Of a stretch of DNA of 15,293 bases, positions 6,417 through 14,519 are shown piece after piece; position 1 is the stretch's first letter, and each line of letters starts with the position of its first letter. The position numbers and the translations under genes were made by a program. The notes beneath the pieces are model-generated. The model saw only the letters and a program-made list of their open reading frames with translations, was not told the DNA's origin and did no database searches. The stretch covers positions 1-15,293 of the forward strand of contig PMMJ01000547.1 in assembly GCA_003162255.1 (NCBI GenBank). The letters are read 5' to 3'. The stretch is from Acidobacteriaceae bacterium (GTDB lineage Bacteria; Acidobacteriota; Terriglobia; Terriglobales; Acidobacteriaceae).

Positions 6417-7798
6417 AGACCGACACCGAAGCCGGCCTCAAGTTGCTAGTGATCGATGACGAATCTCAGAATCTAGGGTTGATCGAGTCGGCTCTGGAGC
6501 AACAGGAGCTTGAGATTATCACGGCCGCCGATCCGGAGGTTGGCCTCGCCCTCTTTCTGGAACAGCGTCCCCAGATCGTACTTCTGGATTTGATGATGCC
6601 AAAGATAAGCGGAATGTCTCTCCTGGAACAAATTCTAGCAACCGATCCAGCGACGGAAGTGATCCTGATGACAGGGTATTACACCGCCGAATCTGCCGTC
6701 GAAGCGATTCGCAAGGGAGCGGCCGATTATCTGACCAAGCCCCTTGATATCCGCGCTCTCGCCGACCGAATTTCCAAGTTGATCGCAGAACGCCGCCTCC
6801 GGCGATTGGCATTGGATCTCGACCAGAAGCTGGTCAATGCCTTCCAATTGGAGGGTATTGTTGGCCGCAGTCCGCTCATCATGGATGTGTTCGCCACTAT
6901 TCGCCGGATAGCCCCCCATTTCAGGACGGTGCTTCTAACTGGAGACACGGGAACGGGAAAGGAACTCGCGGCCCGTGCCCTTCACCGGTTGAGCCCCGCA
7001 TCGGGTAAACCGATGGCCATCTGTAACTGTTCGGCATTGGTCGAGACCTTGTTCGAAAGCGAGTTATTCGGCTATGTGCGAGGAGCATTTACCGGCGCTG
7101 CCCATGATAAGATCGGGCTCTTTGAGTATGCCCATCAAGGAACCGTATTTCTGGATGAAATCGGTGACATGCCACTCGCAGGCCAAGCCAAGCTGCTCAG
7201 AGTGCTTCAAAATCAAGAAGTCCAGAGAGTGGGATCGCCCGTGCTTCGGAAGGTGGACGTTCGCGTTATTGCTGCGACCAACCGGGACCTGCGCGCTTTA
7301 GTCCAAGAGCATAAGTTCCGCGAAGATCTCTATTACAGACTATCCATGACTGAAATCTCGTTACCCAAACTGGCGGACCGAAAGGAAGACCTCCCCTTAC
7401 TGCAAAGGTATTTTGTGGAGAACTTTTCCATGCAATACGGAAGACATATATCTGGGATTACACGTCGCGCCCAAGCACTATTGGCTCGTTACCATTGGCC
7501 AGGTAACGTCCGAGAATTAGAGAACGTGCTTGGGAATGCCTGCATGATGGTCGAGGGAAGTGTCATTGACGCAAAAGACCTGCCACCGCATCTCCGGAAA
7601 GTGCCGGAACGTTCGGATGACAACCAGCTGCTGTCGATGGAGGACGTTCAGGGGCGTCATTTGCTGCGGGTGTTGGAGCAAGTGGGGGGCGACAAGAGCC
7701 GTGCCGCGGAAGTGCTGGGGATTGCACGGTCGACACTTTACAACATGCTGGCCAGGATAGCGCCACCCGAGAAGGCCAAGATGCACCTGCTGCCTTAA
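6413..7798 (+). CDS. NtrC-family sigma-54-dependent response regulator (REC-AAA+-Fis HTH)
   Basis: The 461-aa protein has the full NtrC layout. The receiver spans about 8-127, with acidic D15/D16, acceptor D59 (VLLDLMMP), T87 and K109. The AAA+ domain spans about 148-380: Walker A GDTGTGKE (177-184), the sigma-54 contact loop GAFTGA (224-229), Walker B GTVFLDEIGDMP with D248/E249, and the arginine-rich FREDLYYRL (302-310). The Fis-type HTH at about 407-447 ends in GGDKSRAAEVLGIARSTLYN. All key residues are present, so it should be a working ATPase that opens sigma-54 promoters. Its ATG overlaps the kinase stop (ATGA, 6413-6416), with AGAGGAG 7 nt upstream, which strongly marks it as the kinase's cognate partner. 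I see no convincing sigma-54 site in the window, so its targets may lie elsewhere. Confidence 0.95.
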   Translation: MKTDTEAGLKLLVIDDESQNLGLIESALEQQELEIITAADPEVGLALFLEQRPQIVLLDLMMPKISGMSLLEQILATDPATEVILMTGYYTAESAVEAIRKGAADYLTKPLDIRALADRISKLIAERRLRRLALDLDQKLVNAFQLEGIVGRSPLIMDVFATIRRIAPHFRTVLLTGDTGTGKELAARALHRLSPASGKPMAICNCSALVETLFESELFGYVRGAFTGAAHDKIGLFEYAHQGTVFLDEIGDMPLAGQAKLLRVLQNQEVQRVGSPVLRKVDVRVIAATNRDLRALVQEHKFREDLYYRLSMTEISLPKLADRKEDLPLLQRYFVENFSMQYGRHISGITRRAQALLARYHWPGNVRELENVLGNACMMVEGSVIDAKDLPPHLRKVPERSDDNQLLSMEDVQGRHLLRVLEQVGGDKSRAAEVLGIARSTLYNMLARIAPPEKAKMHLLP

Positions 7799-8262
7799 CC
7801 GTGGGCTAGACGTAGCACGACGTCTCGATCACGACACCAAACTTACTCCATCGGTTATCGGAATGGAGTCGCACCGCGCAAGCCAAGACAGAAGTGGAAC
7901 GCTGTGAACGGCTTATGGGCACATCTCCGTGACAACTGTATAAATCTTGGGCACCATGGATACGGTGTCTATCAACATGTCAAGACGGCGCTTCGTGCGG
8001 TTGCCGAACTAACTGTCGATTTAGAGTGTCCATGATCTGAACACGTCGAGAGGTTCCATCCCCTTTGGCAAACGGTTCTTTTGCCGCAAGCTTACAGGGA
8101 TTGTTCGGTCTCTCCGTTTCCAAGCCGGCAGTATTACGAGATTGCGGAGACGAACTCCTCGCCAGACACTGGACCCGCGCTGAACTTCCTACTTTCGTAA
8201 CTCTTCGAATTTTCCCCCGCAGGCTAGAATCCGATAGAGTCGCAGGAAAAGTGTCGGAAGTT
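7799..8262 (+). other. 464-nt intergenic region between the NtrC and GGDEF-EAL genes
   Basis: No gene is supported. ACTCCAT (7845-7851) and ATGGAGT (7863-7869) form a 7-bp hairpin 47 nt after the NtrC stop; without a T-tract it is at best a weak terminator or an operator. GGCAAA (8067-8072) and TTTGCC (8080-8085) form a second small hairpin. TAGAAT at 8225-8230 could be a -10 box, but no good -35 is seen. CAGG-N9-GATAGA (8220-8238) repeats the 3' module of elements A and B with the same spacing, 25 nt before ATG 8263. Confidence 0.4.
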
Positions 8263-10314
8263 ATGAATCAGCAGGAATTCCCACCGGAGAGCCAGATCAG
8301 CTCGGAAGCGATTCCGATTGAAGTAAGTCGGATCGAAGGTCATGAATGGTGGCTGTGGGGGTTCGCGGTTGCAGTAACACTGGCATTGACGCTGGGGATC
8401 GTCTCGTTCACGTTTCCCTGGTTTGCCCGGGAGACCGACGCTGCGTACTGGTTCGATCTCAAGGAATGGGTACGCGCGCTGGCAGGTCTTGTATTACTGT
8501 TCGACTTGTACGCAATTTATCAGCATTTACAGCTGCATCGCATTCGGCGCCAGCTGGCTGAGAGGGACGAGCTTTTTCACCTCATCAGTGAGAATGCCGC
8601 TGACATGATCGCGCTCGTAGACAGCGCTGGCCGCCGCCTGTACAACAGCCCTTCCTATCAAAAGGTGCTTGGGTATTCTCCGGAAGAGCTGAAAGCCACT
8701 TCTTCGATGGAGCAAATTCATCCCGAGGATCGCCCGCGAGTATTACAGGCCGCGGAAAAAGCCCGCTTGACCGGTCAGGGAGAGCGGGTGGAATACCGGA
8801 TACGTCACAAAGACGGTTCCTGGCGCACGCTGGAATCAACCGCGTGCGTAATCCGAAACGCAAAAGGCGAGACCGACAAAGTGGTGATCGTGAATCGCGA
8901 CATCACCGAGCGGAAGCGAGCCGAGGAGATGCTGGTACACAATGCATTTCACGACGGGCTCACCAATCTGCCCAACCGCGCTCTTTTTCTGGACCGCTTG
9001 CAGCACTCTCTCACTCTTTCCAAGAGGCACCCGAACTACAAATTCGCGGTGCTGCTCATTGATATCGACGAGTTCAAAATCATCAATGACAGCCTGGGGC
9101 ACGCGGCAGGCGATGAGCTGCTGATTCAAGTCGGGCAAAGGTTGAAGGACTCTGTCCGGCGAGCCGACATGGTATCGCGCCCGCGCACGAGCGGCGTGCC
9201 CGACAGACCCGCCAACGACGACACCCTCGCGAGACTCGGCGGTGACGAATTCGCCATCCTGCTCGATGACATCCGAGACCCCATTGAAGCGATACGCGTT
9301 GCCGAGCGACTGCAAGCGGAACTCGCGACTCCCCTTGTAGTCGACCAGCGTGAGATAGTAATTTCGGCGAGCATCGGAATCGCCGCCAGTGCCAGCCCTC
9401 ACACCCACGCCGAAGACTTGCTGCGCGATGCAGACATCGCCATGTACCGCGCCAAGCGGGGTGGGAAAGCTCGCTGCGAAGTGTCTGACCCCGCCATGCA
9501 TGCCAGTGCAGTCAAGCGGTTGAGCCTGGAGACCGATCTGCGGAGGGCCCTCGAACGGGGAGAATTCCGCGTTTACTACCAGCCGATCGTGTGGTTGCAG
9601 ACCGGCGAAATTGCAGGCTTTGAGGCGCTCACGCGGTGGCAACGTCCCGAAGGCATACTTTCACCGATTGAGTTCATCGCAGTCGCCGAGGAAATTGGGC
9701 TCATCATTCCCATGAATCGGCAACTGTTGCGCGAAGCCTGCCAACATCTCCGATTCTGGCAGTCGGAATTTCCTTCCATCCCGCCCCTGACCATGAGCGT
9801 GAACGTCAGCCCCAGGGAGTTTGCCCAGCCCGATCTAGCCGGCGAGATCCGCAAGGTGCTGGAGCAGACCGGCGTTGATCCCAGCTGCTTGCACCTCGAA
9901 ATCGTAGAAACGATCGCCATGGGGGACGCGGAGAAATCTGGTCACGTGCTCGCGCAATTGAAGGCACTTGGCGTGCGCTTGAGCATCGATGATTTTGGCA
10001 CCGGATATTCCTCACTCAGCCGCTTGCACCGGATCCCAGTGGATATTTTGAAAATCGACCGCGCCTTTATTTCGAACATGGACCACGACCCGGAAAGCCG
10101 CGAGATCGTGCGGACCATCATTATGCTCGCCCACAATCTCGGTTTGAAGGTTGTTGCCGAAGGGGCGGAGACGGAAGAGCACATCAAGCTGCTGAAGCAG
10201 CTCGATTGCGAGATGGCACAAGGGTACTTTTTCTCCCGGCCCGCCGAGGATAAGGCTATGTCGAAGTTGTTAGCCGGTAACTGTCGCGCTGCCGCCAAGT
10301 CCGTCGGTCGTTAG
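8263..10314 (+). CDS. Membrane-bound PAS-GGDEF-EAL c-di-GMP synthase/phosphodiesterase
   Basis: The frame is open from TTG 8065, but the first 66 residues look non-coding and ATG 8263 starts a plausible protein of 683 aa; ribosome support is weak (GGAAG very close to the ATG). Two membrane segments, about 29-51 and 69-87, enclose a short periplasmic loop. Then come PAS at about 103-216, GGDEF at about 235-405 and EAL at about 425-670. The cyclase motif GGDEF (326-330) is intact. EAL (454-456), N514, LEIVET (545-550), DDFGTGYSSL (576-585), K597, EGAETEEH (633-640) and QGYFFSRP are all present, so the phosphodiesterase is probably active as well. The I-site RRAD (299-302) is pushed away from GGDEF by an insertion of about 18 residues rich in Arg, Pro and Asp. 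The net direction, synthesis or breakdown of c-di-GMP, cannot be told. Its stop is 323 nt before the next cyclase gene. Confidence 0.9.
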   Translation: MNQQEFPPESQISSEAIPIEVSRIEGHEWWLWGFAVAVTLALTLGIVSFTFPWFARETDAAYWFDLKEWVRALAGLVLLFDLYAIYQHLQLHRIRRQLAERDELFHLISENAADMIALVDSAGRRLYNSPSYQKVLGYSPEELKATSSMEQIHPEDRPRVLQAAEKARLTGQGERVEYRIRHKDGSWRTLESTACVIRNAKGETDKVVIVNRDITERKRAEEMLVHNAFHDGLTNLPNRALFLDRLQHSLTLSKRHPNYKFAVLLIDIDEFKIINDSLGHAAGDELLIQVGQRLKDSVRRADMVSRPRTSGVPDRPANDDTLARLGGDEFAILLDDIRDPIEAIRVAERLQAELATPLVVDQREIVISASIGIAASASPHTHAEDLLRDADIAMYRAKRGGKARCEVSDPAMHASAVKRLSLETDLRRALERGEFRVYYQPIVWLQTGEIAGFEALTRWQRPEGILSPIEFIAVAEEIGLIIPMNRQLLREACQHLRFWQSEFPSIPPLTMSVNVSPREFAQPDLAGEIRKVLEQTGVDPSCLHLEIVETIAMGDAEKSGHVLAQLKALGVRLSIDDFGTGYSSLSRLHRIPVDILKIDRAFISNMDHDPESREIVRTIIMLAHNLGLKVVAEGAETEEHIKLLKQLDCEMAQGYFFSRPAEDKAMSKLLAGNCRAAAKSVGR

Positions 10315-10637
10315 GACACGCCTTCATCTTCTCCACCTTGAATGGGGGTCATAATCCAACGATCAGAACCGTCGCAGTTTGGTCCAACTTCATCTGCATA
10401 TGTCCAATATTCGGAATGGCGGCTGCCTGGGGACGATGGTCGCTGGTCTGAAGCGGACTTAAGCCCTTGGCCTCCCACTACATAGGTTTGTTTCGTGGGA
10501 GAAGGTCTTTTGGAACGAAACCTGCACTGAAGGTCAGAGAGAGTTGAGGCAATGCTGCAATTCCGTATGCATCTGACTTCTCCGATTCTGAAAGAGCAGA
10601 TCCTTTTCTGAAGGTACCTAAAGCCTCTGCGCAACTA
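10315..10637 (+). other. 323-nt intergenic region between two c-di-GMP genes
   Basis: No gene is supported. CTCCCAC (10472-10478) and GTGGGAG (10495-10501) form a 7-bp perfect hairpin with a 16-nt loop, followed by AAGGTCTTTT. This is a weak candidate for a terminator of the upstream gene or for an operator. No clear promoter or ribosome site precedes ATG 10638; GAAGG at about 10610 is too far away. Confidence 0.35.
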
Positions 10638-11399
10638 ATGGATACCGCAGTCCATCTCGACCCGCGTCATGGCTCCCGCCTGCGCGAGTTCGCGAACCTG
10701 CGCCAGCCTTGGTTCGTAGGGCTTCTCTTCGTCCTCCTTCTCGCCACCCAGGCGCTCGGCTTCCTCGTGCTCGGAACCGGCCTGGCGGGTTGCGGCCTCT
10801 CCGAGTCCATTATCGTCCTGGACAATCTTCTCGCCATCGCTTGTGCCTGGATTGCTTTCCGCCGCGCCCAAGGCACGATCGCCTTGTTCTGGTTTCTGTT
10901 CACCGTCGTTCTCATGGTCTTGCTCATTCCCACAGTCATTCAGACCTACGACACCCTGTTCGACCAAACCGTCTTGTCGAACTCGGCCCAGAACCTGCTC
11001 TATGCCCTCTACGGCGCTCCCATCCTGATGATGCTCTTCCTTTCGGAGACGCATCGGCGCGCCCGCGTGAAGTCCGAGATCTTTCTCGATTTCTTTCAGG
11101 TCGCCATCGTCGTCGGCCTCGTCTACTCCACCTTCTTCTTTCTTCCCGCGCAGCGGATGTTGCCCGCCGATGCGCTCCTGCACGATATCAGCCTCAGCGA
11201 TGTGCAAAGCTTGCTCCTCCTGATCGCAGTTTTGGTGCGCCTGCAGTTCGCCCGTGTCCCCAGCACTCGCAATCTGTTCCTGCGGTTGGCCCTATTCCTC
11301 ATCGTCTGCGCGGTCGCAACCTTCGTCGGCGACTGGATCTACCTCCACTACTCCTCTTCCGTCAGCGCGTGGTTTGATCTGGGCTGGGCCGTTCCGTAG
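10638..11399 (+). pseudogene. N-terminal membrane half of a GGDEF protein, cut by an in-frame TAG
   Basis: This frame encodes 253 residues and ends at TAG 11397-11399. The same frame continues without a further stop to 12800, so this and the 11496-12800 entry are two halves of one gene of about 720 codons. The visible half has seven likely membrane segments: about 25-46, 57-74, 80-101, 118-136, 150-168, 188-204 and 212-233. The stop falls inside an eighth hydrophobic stretch (AWFDLGWAVP, then VAAGLIALTWV after the stop). This topology, a polytopic membrane sensor before GAF-GGDEF, is common in diguanylate cyclases; I do not recognise a named sensor family. As it stands, the half protein lacks any catalytic domain. 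Codons are strongly C/G-ending, more than in the genes to the left. A CAG-to-TAG or TGG-to-TAG change is the simplest cause; a sequencing error is possible. Confidence 0.7.
11397..11399 (+). other. In-frame amber codon splitting the membrane-GAF-GGDEF gene
   Basis: Codon 254 of the frame starting at 10638 is TAG. Coding character (hydrophobic segments, C/G-ending codons) is unbroken on both sides, and no frameshift is needed to join the halves. This points to a single-base nonsense change in a once intact gene. Confidence 0.75.
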
Positions 11400-11495
11400 G
11401 TTGCCGCTGGCCTCATCGCCCTCACTTGGGTTCCTTCCCCCGAGCCCGAATCCACTCCAGAACCCGCGAATTTCCTCGGCTTTCTCGGCGCCAAC

Positions 11496-12800
11496 GTGGT
11501 CCTGGTTGCCATGCTCGCCTGCATCAATTTGCTGATGGACCGCTGGAAGCAGGCGCACGGAGAAATTCTCACCGACGTGGCCATCGCCGCGTCGCTGCTC
11601 GCCTTCACCTTGCGCCTGGCCCTCACCCAGTTCCACCAGCAACAGGAAATCGCCCACCGCAAGGCCGCGCAAAAACAGGCGACTGCCTCCCACCAGGAAG
11701 TCGGCCGCTTGCTCGACGATTCCCGCCGCCAAACTGCCGAAATCACCCAGGTCAGCGAACTCGGGAGCCTCCTCCATGCCTGCACCTCCCGCGAAGAGGT
11801 CTTTCGCCTCATCCCGGAACGCTTGCGCCGTCTGTTTCCAGGCGCTTCCGGCGCCATCTCCCTGCTCAGCGCCTCCGGAAACCGTGTCGACTCCGCCGCT
11901 CAATGGGGCGTCAATCCCACCGACCAGATCTTTTCTCCCGAACAATGTTGGGCTCTGCGCCGCGGATGCACCCATGTTCATCCTGGCGGACGCTCCGAAC
12001 CGCGCTGCTCTCACCTGCTCGGCGAAGGCGCTTCGGTCTGCATTCCGCTTATCGCCAACGGCGACGCCATCGGAACGTTCTCCCTCCAGGAAGACGATCG
12101 GTTGTCTCCCATTCCTGACCGTGCTCCTGACGCCGACGCTCTGGCTCGCCGCCGCCAACTCGCCGACACCGTCGCCGAACACATTGCTCTCGCCATGGCC
12201 AACCTGAGCCTCCGCGAAGCGCTCCGTCTGGAGGCCATCCGCGACCCGCTCACCGGCCTCTACAATCGCCGCTACATGCAGGAGTTCCTCGAGCGCGAAC
12301 TCCACTCCGCTCGCCGGAAACGCCGCCCCCTTGCGGTCATGATGCTCGACCTCGACCACTTCAAACGCTACAACGACAACTTCGGACACTCCGCCGGTGA
12401 CCAGGCCTTAGCCGTTGTTGGCGAGACTCTTCTGCGCTGCGTGCGCGCCGACGACGTAGCCTGCCGCTACGGTGGCGAAGAATTCGCCCTCATCCTCCCC
12501 GAGTGTTCTCTTCGCCAGGCCACGGTTCGCGCGGAGGAAATCCGCAGCTGCATCAGCGAATACCACGCTCGGCGCTCCGACCGGGCGGCCGATACTCTGA
12601 CCGTTTCCATCGGCGTCGCAGCCTTCGATGAAACCACCGATCGCGTCGATCTTCTGCTCAAGTTCGCCGACGAAGCTCTCTACGAAGCCAAGCGCGCCGG
12701 TCGCGACCGCGTGGTCGCCGCCCACCCCGCAGCCGGTTTGCCCGAATCAAGTTTCCTCGATCCGGTTCCGGTCAGCATAGCTTCGACCAAAAGCACTTAA
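11496..12800 (+). CDS. GAF-GGDEF diguanylate cyclase portion of the interrupted gene
   Basis: This is the C-terminal half of the gene that begins at 10638, in the same frame. Coordinates start at GTG 11496, the first possible initiator after the TAG, but no ribosome site is seen there, so independent translation is doubtful. The 434 residues hold two more membrane segments (about 1-14 and 25-44), a charged coiled-coil linker (48-92), a GAF domain (about 93-235, with CWALRRGCTHVHPG at 151-164) and a GGDEF domain (about 245-410). The catalytic motif is GGEEF (326-330), preceded by an intact inhibitory I-site RADD (317-320) with the standard five-residue spacing. LDLDHFKRYNDNFGHSAGDQ (284-303) supplies the metal and substrate residues. 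The catalytic part is therefore undamaged. It would make c-di-GMP if translated by readthrough, reinitiation or after reversion. Confidence 0.8.
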   Translation: MVLVAMLACINLLMDRWKQAHGEILTDVAIAASLLAFTLRLALTQFHQQQEIAHRKAAQKQATASHQEVGRLLDDSRRQTAEITQVSELGSLLHACTSREEVFRLIPERLRRLFPGASGAISLLSASGNRVDSAAQWGVNPTDQIFSPEQCWALRRGCTHVHPGGRSEPRCSHLLGEGASVCIPLIANGDAIGTFSLQEDDRLSPIPDRAPDADALARRRQLADTVAEHIALAMANLSLREALRLEAIRDPLTGLYNRRYMQEFLERELHSARRKRRPLAVMMLDLDHFKRYNDNFGHSAGDQALAVVGETLLRCVRADDVACRYGGEEFALILPECSLRQATVRAEEIRSCISEYHARRSDRAADTLTVSIGVAAFDETTDRVDLLLKFADEALYEAKRAGRDRVVAAHPAAGLPESSFLDPVPVSIASTKST

Positions 12801-13033
12801 CCCGCTGCACCCATACACCCTTTCCCTTTACTTAGCAGCTTCTTGCTAGAGAAGGCGCGCAGATACTGCGGAAGACCGCCCGCCTTTGTCTAGAATCTGG
12901 AAAAGTGTCTGCAAGCAGGGCACGAATCCTATATTCGCGATCAGGCGAGGCCGACAGCCGATAGCGAGCCTTATTCGGCTAACGTCCCCTCTGGGTCAAG
13001 AAAGGATGGCCCTTCGCGGAGAGTGTAGCGGCA
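12801..13033 (+). other. Intergenic region between convergent genes, with small hairpins
   Basis: The broken cyclase gene and zwf converge here. AGCCGA (12956-12961) and TCGGCT (12975-12980) form a 6-bp hairpin, and CGAAT-CCTAT-ATTCG (12923-12937) another. Neither is followed by a T-tract, so a shared terminator is possible but not shown. No gene is seen. Confidence 0.35.
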
Positions 13034-14434
13034 TCACCCCGATGCCTCGTTAGGGCCAGGGTTGTGCCAGGAGCCTGCAGCAATGATCGTGTCAGCCTCT
13101 TTCGGTCCCCAGCTGCCGCGCTTGTAGGGGCGAGCCCGGTGGTGGGTCCTAAGAACTGGATCGACCACTGCCCACGCGGCCTCAACCGCGCCTTCACGCG
13201 TAAAGAGCGCTCCATCGCCGATCATGGCGTCGCCCAAAAGCCGCTCGTAGGGCGCTTCCTCTCCCGGCTGATCTTCGAAGAGGTAGAGCTCACGCTGTTC
13301 CCCGACGAAATCTTTTCCTGCGAGCTTGACGCGAGCGGCGAGGGCAATGGCAGAACTGGGAGAGAGCCGGAAGCGCAGGTAGTTGGCCGGGCCGACCTTT
13401 GGAATTGGCGCCGAGTCGGCAAAAAGCCTCTGCGGTGGTGGCTTTAGCTCCACTATGACCTCGGTCGCGGTATCGGGCAGGTATTTGCCGGAGCGCAGGT
13501 ACCAAGGTACCCCTTCCCAGCGCCATGAGTCGATGAACAGCCGCACGGCGCAGAAGGTCTCGACGTCGGAGTTCTTCGCCACGTCTGGCTCCTTCCGGTA
13601 GCCTGCGTACTGGCCGCGCACCAAGTCGCCGGGCTGCAGAGGGCGCATGGCTTGAAAGACCTTCGCTTTCTCGCTCTGCACGGCTCCAAAGTCCCTGCCG
13701 GACGGCGGTTCCATGGCAAGCAGCGCTATGATTTGGAAGAGGTGGTTCTCGATCACGTCGCGCAGACAGCCGGCAGTTTCGTAAAATGCGCCGCGTCCCT
13801 GGACGCCGAAATCCTCGGATAGGGTGATCTGGACGCTGGCCACGTAGTTACGATTCCAGATCGGCTCCAGGAACGAATTGGCGAAACGGAAATAGAGGAT
13901 ATTCATGATCGCCTCTTTCCCAAGGAAGTGATCGATGCGGAAGATCGAGTTTTCCGGGAACACCGAGCGCGCGACCTGGTTGAGTTCTCGCGCGGAAGCC
14001 AGGTCGCGTCCAAAGGGCTTTTCGACAATGACGCGCGCATTCTCGGCCAAGTTCGCGGCGCCGAGTCCTTTGATCACGGTCTCGAAGAGTGAAGGCGGGA
14101 TCGCGAGGTAGTGTGCCGGGCGCCGAGCGCCACCCAGCGCCCGTTTTATAGGTGCGAACGTCGCCGGGTCTTTATAATCCCCACTGACGTACGTGACCAG
14201 GGACAGAAGATGCTTTAGAGCACGCTGGTTATCAATTCCGCAAGAGCGCTTAATGCTGTCGGCTATGCGTTTGTGCAGACGTGCCAGACTCCACTCTGGG
14301 AAGGCGACACCGATTACCGGGACCTTGAGCGTACCGCGTTTCGCCATCGCATAGAGTGCCGGAAAGATCATCTTGTGGGCGAGATCGCCCGTCACACCGA
14401 AGAGCACTAGCGCGTCCGAACGGGAGGGGGGCAT
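13034..14434 (-). CDS. zwf: Glucose-6-phosphate 1-dehydrogenase
   Basis: The enzyme oxidises glucose-6-phosphate to 6-phosphogluconolactone with NADP(H) or NAD(H), the first step of the oxidative pentose phosphate pathway, in the cytoplasm. The 466-aa product shows the Rossmann nucleotide-binding motif LFGVTGDLAHKMIFPAL (11-27), EKPFGRDLASA (138-148), the active-site signature RIDHFLGKE (166-174, with D168, H169 and K173) and the second catalytic His in RDVIENHLFQI (H231). RSGKYLP (314-320) and the C-terminal GSWGP (440-444) also fit. The length is slightly short of the usual 480-510. The start at 14434 is chosen because AAGGAAGG (14441-14448) lies 6 nt upstream; a longer frame from 14563 would run into the upstream gene and adds a basic tail without family character. 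FLGKE replaces the more usual YLGKE. It lies 85 nt downstream of the phosphorylase gene, probably in one transcript. Confidence 0.95.
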   Translation of the reverse strand: MPPSRSDALVLFGVTGDLAHKMIFPALYAMAKRGTLKVPVIGVAFPEWSLARLHKRIADSIKRSCGIDNQRALKHLLSLVTYVSGDYKDPATFAPIKRALGGARRPAHYLAIPPSLFETVIKGLGAANLAENARVIVEKPFGRDLASARELNQVARSVFPENSIFRIDHFLGKEAIMNILYFRFANSFLEPIWNRNYVASVQITLSEDFGVQGRGAFYETAGCLRDVIENHLFQIIALLAMEPPSGRDFGAVQSEKAKVFQAMRPLQPGDLVRGQYAGYRKEPDVAKNSDVETFCAVRLFIDSWRWEGVPWYLRSGKYLPDTATEVIVELKPPPQRLFADSAPIPKVGPANYLRFRLSPSSAIALAARVKLAGKDFVGEQRELYLFEDQPGEEAPYERLLGDAMIGDGALFTREGAVEAAWAVVDPVLRTHHRARPYKRGSWGPKEADTIIAAGSWHNPGPNEASG

Positions 14435-14440
14435 CAGGCG

Positions 14441-14448
14441 CCTTCCTT
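14441..14448 (-). promoter_or_regulatory. Ribosome binding site deciding the zwf start
   Basis: On the - strand AAGGAAGG sits 6 nt before ATG 14434. It supports the 466-aa form over the longer frame from 14563, which has no such site and overlaps the phosphorylase gene. Confidence 0.6.
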
Positions 14449-14519
14449 CTTGACGGCGGTCTTTTCCTGATCGCCGCCGAAATCGGTCGATTGGAATCGT
14501 GAGTTTTCTCGCATCGCGG

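Noticed and set aside
7799..8035. Reading frame stays open for 79 codons directly after the NtrC stop, same frame
   Set aside because: There is no usable ATG, no ribosome site and no recognisable protein pattern. NtrC proteins normally end just after the Fis helix, so readthrough is not needed. Probably chance.
8065..8262. Longer TTG start for the GGDEF-EAL protein (66 extra residues)
   Set aside because: Rare start without a ribosome site. The added stretch lacks protein character and would cover the likely promoter region.
8836..9642. 268-codon frame on the - strand
   Set aside because: It lies antisense to the PAS and GGDEF domains of a well-supported gene and has no domain pattern of its own.
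10311..10634. 107-codon frame on the - strand between the two c-di-GMP genes
   Set aside because: It starts at TTG without a ribosome site, has low-complexity composition, and its stop overlaps the stop of the GGDEF-EAL gene. No family resemblance.
11292..12389. 365-codon frame on the - strand
   Set aside because: A shadow of the GAF-GGDEF gene caused by its strong C/G-ending codons. The sense frame has clear domains and catalytic motifs.
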